A DNA stretch of 64,000 nucleotides, taken from positions 1-64,000 of the forward strand of contig NZ_NIUB01000020.1 in NCBI RefSeq assembly GCF_002197815.1, written 5' to 3'. Positions within the stretch are counted from its first letter, which is position 1, and the number at the start of each line of letters is the position of its first letter. Of this stretch, positions 61,485 to 64,000 are shown in pieces. A model generated the notes under the pieces. The model did no database searches. It was not told where the DNA came from and saw nothing but the letters and a program-made list of their open reading frames with translations. Both the position numbers and the translations under genes were made by a program. Origin of the DNA: Pseudomonas oleovorans subsp. oleovorans (GTDB taxonomy: Bacteria; Pseudomonadota; Gammaproteobacteria; Pseudomonadales; Pseudomonadaceae).

Positions 61485-62185
61485 GTGCCCTGCCAAAACT
61501 ACGAGTGATCTGCTGCGACCTGCCGGCACCGCCGCTGTTCGAGCGTGATGCCAATGGCGAGCGTCAGGGTTATGAGGCTGATGTGTGCCGCCTGCTGGCG
61601 GCGCAACTGGGTTTTGAAGTGGAATGGGCCTACGAAAATTGGGCGGATTTCTACCCGGCGCTGCACGCTGGGCGTGGAGATTTCATTCTCTGCGGCCAGG
61701 GAATTTCGGACTATCGCAAGACGCTGGCGGACTTCACGGCGCCATATGCCGTGTTTGACGAGGCAGTGATGGTCAAACGCGGTAGCCCTATTCGCTCGGT
61801 GGCGGATCTGGTCGGCAAGCGAGTTGGAGCCATTGCCAACAGCCTTAACATGGCCCTGGCCGAGACTTTCACGGGGGCCATCTGTGTGCCGTTTGGCGGT
61901 GACAGCGATGATGTCCTAGGCGACATGGTGCAGGCGGTGCGCGACGGCAACATTGATGCTTTTGTCGATGATGATGTGGCGCTGGTTCCGCTTGCCGAAG
62001 AGGAAGATCTGGCGATCGCCTTTAGTGTGCCGACTCAGAACCGCTGGGGGATTGCCGTAGACAAGTCACGCAGCCAGTGGCGCATTGAGGTCGATACGGC
62101 GTTAGCGGCGCTGATTGCCGATGGTCGTCTGCAGAAGGCCTGGGAGTACTGGATGCCCGGCCTGAACTATCCTTTCTCGCGATGA
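61481..62185 (+). CDS. Family 3 solute-binding protein without signal peptide
   Basis: 234 residues from GTG 61481, which overlaps the ligase stop (GTGA). The whole length is a family 3 amino-acid-binding fold: YEADVCRLLAAQLGFEVEWAYENWADFYPALHAGRGDFILCGQGIS, FTAPYAVFDEAVMVKRGSP, LVGKRVGAIANSLN and AFVDDDVALVPLAEEEDLAIAFSV. The N-terminus begins directly at strand 1 (LPKLRVICCDLP) with no leader, so it should be cytoplasmic. A binding protein coupled to a ligase may present or sense its substrate. Confidence 0.75.
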   Translation: MSALPKLRVICCDLPAPPLFERDANGERQGYEADVCRLLAAQLGFEVEWAYENWADFYPALHAGRGDFILCGQGISDYRKTLADFTAPYAVFDEAVMVKRGSPIRSVADLVGKRVGAIANSLNMALAETFTGAICVPFGGDSDDVLGDMVQAVRDGNIDAFVDDDVALVPLAEEEDLAIAFSVPTQNRWGIAVDKSRSQWRIEVDTALAALIADGRLQKAWEYWMPGLNYPFSR

Positions 62186-62222
62186 TTTGTAGGTGCGGCC
62201 AGGTATGACTGGCACTTTATAT

Positions 62223-62256
62223 GGCCGTTCGGGGTGACCCGCACGGCCTTTTTCTT
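62223..62256 (+). terminator. Intrinsic terminator of the ligase operon
   Basis: GGCCGT...ACGGCC stem with an inner CGGG/CCCG pair, followed by TTTTTC, 37 bp after the binding-protein gene. The rest of 62257-62483 is the promoter region of the GntR gene, with no supportable gene. Confidence 0.85.
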
Positions 62257-62483
62257 GGTTGTACGTTGTAAGGGCTTTGTGAGGGTAAATGGGGCTTCGG
62301 GCAAAACCAGAGTCATCCTGCCAGGCTTTGCCGTGTGAAAAGCATGAGGGCTACAATTGAAGCTGTGAACTGTTGTCATATTTAAATGTGGAAAACTGTC
62401 GCTTTCCCAAAATTTATACAGTTCTATGCAACCATCTTGGTGACATTCAGCTTTTTAACCGATCGGAGTTCGATTTCACGACC

Positions 62484-63248
62484 ATGCAGCCTAGTAATGG
62501 AACCCGCACCGCCTCATTTATGCGCCTTCGTCAGGAGGGGCGTACCGAAGAAGTGGTGAGGCGGTTGATCGAGGTGATCGACCTTGGCCTCTATGCCAAG
62601 GGTGAGCAGCTGCCCAGTGAAACCGAGTTGGCGTTGCAGTTTGGAGTGGCTACCGTAACGCTACGTGAAGCGCTGGCTGTATTGCGCCAGCGTGGTCTTA
62701 TTGAGACGCGCCGTGGGCGCAATGGCGGCAGTTTTGTGTGTGCCATGCCCGAGACTGCCGAACAGGTTTTGCTTGACCGTTTGCTGGAACTGAGTGCTTT
62801 GGAGTTACGTGACCTGGGTGATGAGCACATGGCCATTGCTGGAACGGCAGCTCGCCTCGCGGCACAGCGCTCCTCCAAGGAGCATCATCAGCGCCTCATG
62901 CACTACATAGAGTCATTGCGCAGCGCTTCTTCTCGCCTTGAGCGGCGTCGCGCCGATGCGCGTTTTCATATTGAAGTGGCTGTGGCCGCTCAATCTGTCA
63001 GGCTGACTCATTCTGAAATGCAGTTGCAGGCAGAAATTGGTGAGTTGATCTGGATCGATGCTGAAGGATTCCCAGACGCTGAGGCGACTTGTACCGAGCA
63101 TCGCGCCATTGTCGATGCAATCGTCAATGGCGATGCCAACCTAGCAGGCATCCTGGCCGAAGCGCACGTGACTCGGGCGGTCAAACGCCTGATAAACCTG
63201 CGCCTTCAGTTGATGATGCGGCAAGAGGATGAGGCCAAATTGGCATAA
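62484..63248 (+). CDS. GntR family (FadR subfamily) transcriptional regulator
   Basis: 254 residues from ATG 62484; the upstream frame extension has no support, and 62520 is another candidate. Winged helix at about 15-85 (LGLYAKGEQLPSETELALQFGVATVTLREALAVLRQRGLIETRRGRNGGSFV) and an all-helical FCD effector domain (about 100-240) with D/H positions in RADARFHIEVA and CTEHRAIVDAIVNGD typical of metal-assisted ligand binding. A good candidate for binding the shared 14-bp palindromes; ligand unknown. Confidence 0.87.
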   Translation: MQPSNGTRTASFMRLRQEGRTEEVVRRLIEVIDLGLYAKGEQLPSETELALQFGVATVTLREALAVLRQRGLIETRRGRNGGSFVCAMPETAEQVLLDRLLELSALELRDLGDEHMAIAGTAARLAAQRSSKEHHQRLMHYIESLRSASSRLERRRADARFHIEVAVAAQSVRLTHSEMQLQAEIGELIWIDAEGFPDAEATCTEHRAIVDAIVNGDANLAGILAEAHVTRAVKRLINLRLQLMMRQEDEAKLA

Positions 63249-63347
63249 CCATTGCTAAAAGATCTGGAAGCGGCGTTTTATGTGAGCCCGTGTGTTCTAT
63301 GGGAACACTTTGTGGGCCGTACTCCTGAGTATGCAAGAGATAACAAC

Positions 63348-64000
63348 ATGCCCAGATCTATCGATGTTCCCGTTTGTATCGAGCGCCTTAAGTCTGCCCT
63401 GCACGGGGTGTTTGCCAATTTGCAGGAGTTGAGCGGCGAAGTCGAACGTATCTGGAGTGTGTGCGATAGCCTGCAACGCAAGCCGAGTTCGCGCGATTTG
63501 GCTGCGCTGCGTAGTTTGATTGACGCCCAACTGCAGAGCCGTGGCACCTGTGCTAATGGCTCTGGTGTCGTTGTAGAACCGGGCGAGTTGAGCGACCAGC
63601 CGATGTATCTGGAGTGGTCACGGCTGGCAGATAACCACAAGACTTTGCCGTTGATGCTCAACTTCAATCAACGAAGTGAAAGTTTTTACAACTACTTGAG
63701 CATGCCCTGGTTCACTAGACCGCGTGACACAGGCAAGGCGGCTATAGAGGGGCCTTATGTCGACCTTTATGGTGCTGACATGTATGTGCTGACCTATACC
63801 CTGCCGATTTTCTTCAAGGGACGGTTTATCGGGATTGCAGGCGCCGACCTGCCCCTGCATCAGATCGAGCGGGTACTGATCAGAAATCTGTTGCGCCTGC
63901 CGCATGAAGCATTGCTGGTTTCTGCCGAAGGTCGCGTGATCGCCGCCAACACTGTGGATTGGGCGACTGGTGATCTGGCTACGCGCCTTATGGGGATCGA
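63348..64000 (+). CDS. Cache (PDC) sensor-domain protein, 3' end beyond the window
   Basis: 217 codons are visible and still open at base 64000. No signal peptide or membrane segment. After a helical lead (about 1-70) comes a PAS/PDC-like module: GVVVEPGELSDQPMYLEWSR, FYNYLSMPWFTRPRDTGKAAIEGPYVDLYGADMYVLTYTLPIFFKGRFIGIAGADLP, the pattern of Cache ligand sensors. These sense amines or amino acids in many pseudomonad proteins. It is 99 bp downstream of the GntR gene. The output domain is not visible. Confidence 0.7.
   Translation, partial: MPRSIDVPVCIERLKSALHGVFANLQELSGEVERIWSVCDSLQRKPSSRDLAALRSLIDAQLQSRGTCANGSGVVVEPGELSDQPMYLEWSRLADNHKTLPLMLNFNQRSESFYNYLSMPWFTRPRDTGKAAIEGPYVDLYGADMYVLTYTLPIFFKGRFIGIAGADLPLHQIERVLIRNLLRLPHEALLVSAEGRVIAANTVDWATGDLATRLMGI

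Overview
The window reads as a chromosome segment of a Pseudomonas species. It is GC-rich with dense co-directional operons, REP-type intergenic repeats of the GTAGGAGC kind common in pseudomonads, and a Gac/Rsm regulatory RNA gene with a perfect GacA box. The Dmm-type N-demethylase cluster is compatible with the P. mendocina/P. oleovorans side of the genus, but that placement is inference.

Left flank (1-12.7 kb), ordinary chromosome: a GntR/HutC regulator, endonuclease I, a CsrA/RsmA-titrating sRNA, a TetR regulator coupled to an alpha/beta hydrolase, a ChrR-like FMN reductase, a deletion scar joining a headless LysR gene to a headless PotF-like gene, a frameshifted agmatinase, a sigma54 enhancer-binding protein, a DctPQM TRAP transporter and a diguanylate cyclase.

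Island array (12.7 to at least 41.4 kb): three copies of a 45-nt tRNA 3' half with a CAU anticodon (12707, 18694, 39340) mark tandem integrations at one tRNA site. Segment A (12.7-18.7 kb) is a decayed composite: a NERD protein gene, a frameshifted membrane protein, an AAA/DUF4143 ATPase, a wrecked umuD and a truncated ISAs1-family IS. Element B (18.7-39.3 kb) is the most complete. It has a tyrosine integrase, a small DNA-binding gene, a replication-initiator-like gene beside 11-bp-phased iteron arrays, and a dense defence cargo: a type I R-M system with an embedded AAA/TOPRIM (RloAB-like) pair, RelBE and other antitoxin genes, and a NERD, Mrr and HSDR_N-plus-P-loop-ATPase gene row. Element C starts at 39.34 kb with a second integrase and an AlpA-like gene. 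Its right end and the intact tRNA are not seen in the window.

Amine catabolism (41.5-64 kb): a TorF-like porin, an MFS carrier and a three-gene haem-dependent oxidative N-demethylase (dimethylamine monooxygenase-like) set; the complete ydcSTUVW arrangement (putrescine-type ABC importer plus gamma-aminobutyraldehyde dehydrogenase) with a second dehydrogenase paralogue and a LysR regulator; then gabT, gabD, a KauB/PuuC-like dehydrogenase and a class I amidotransferase. These are divergent from a glutamine-synthetase-like ligase that is translationally coupled to a leaderless solute-binding protein. A FadR-type GntR regulator and a partial Cache-domain gene close the window. A 14-bp palindromic motif is shared between the N-demethylase promoter and the ligase/amidotransferase divergent promoter, suggesting one regulon. 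The likely logic is amine uptake, gamma-glutamylation or demethylation, oxidation to 4-aminobutyrate, then transamination and oxidation to succinate.
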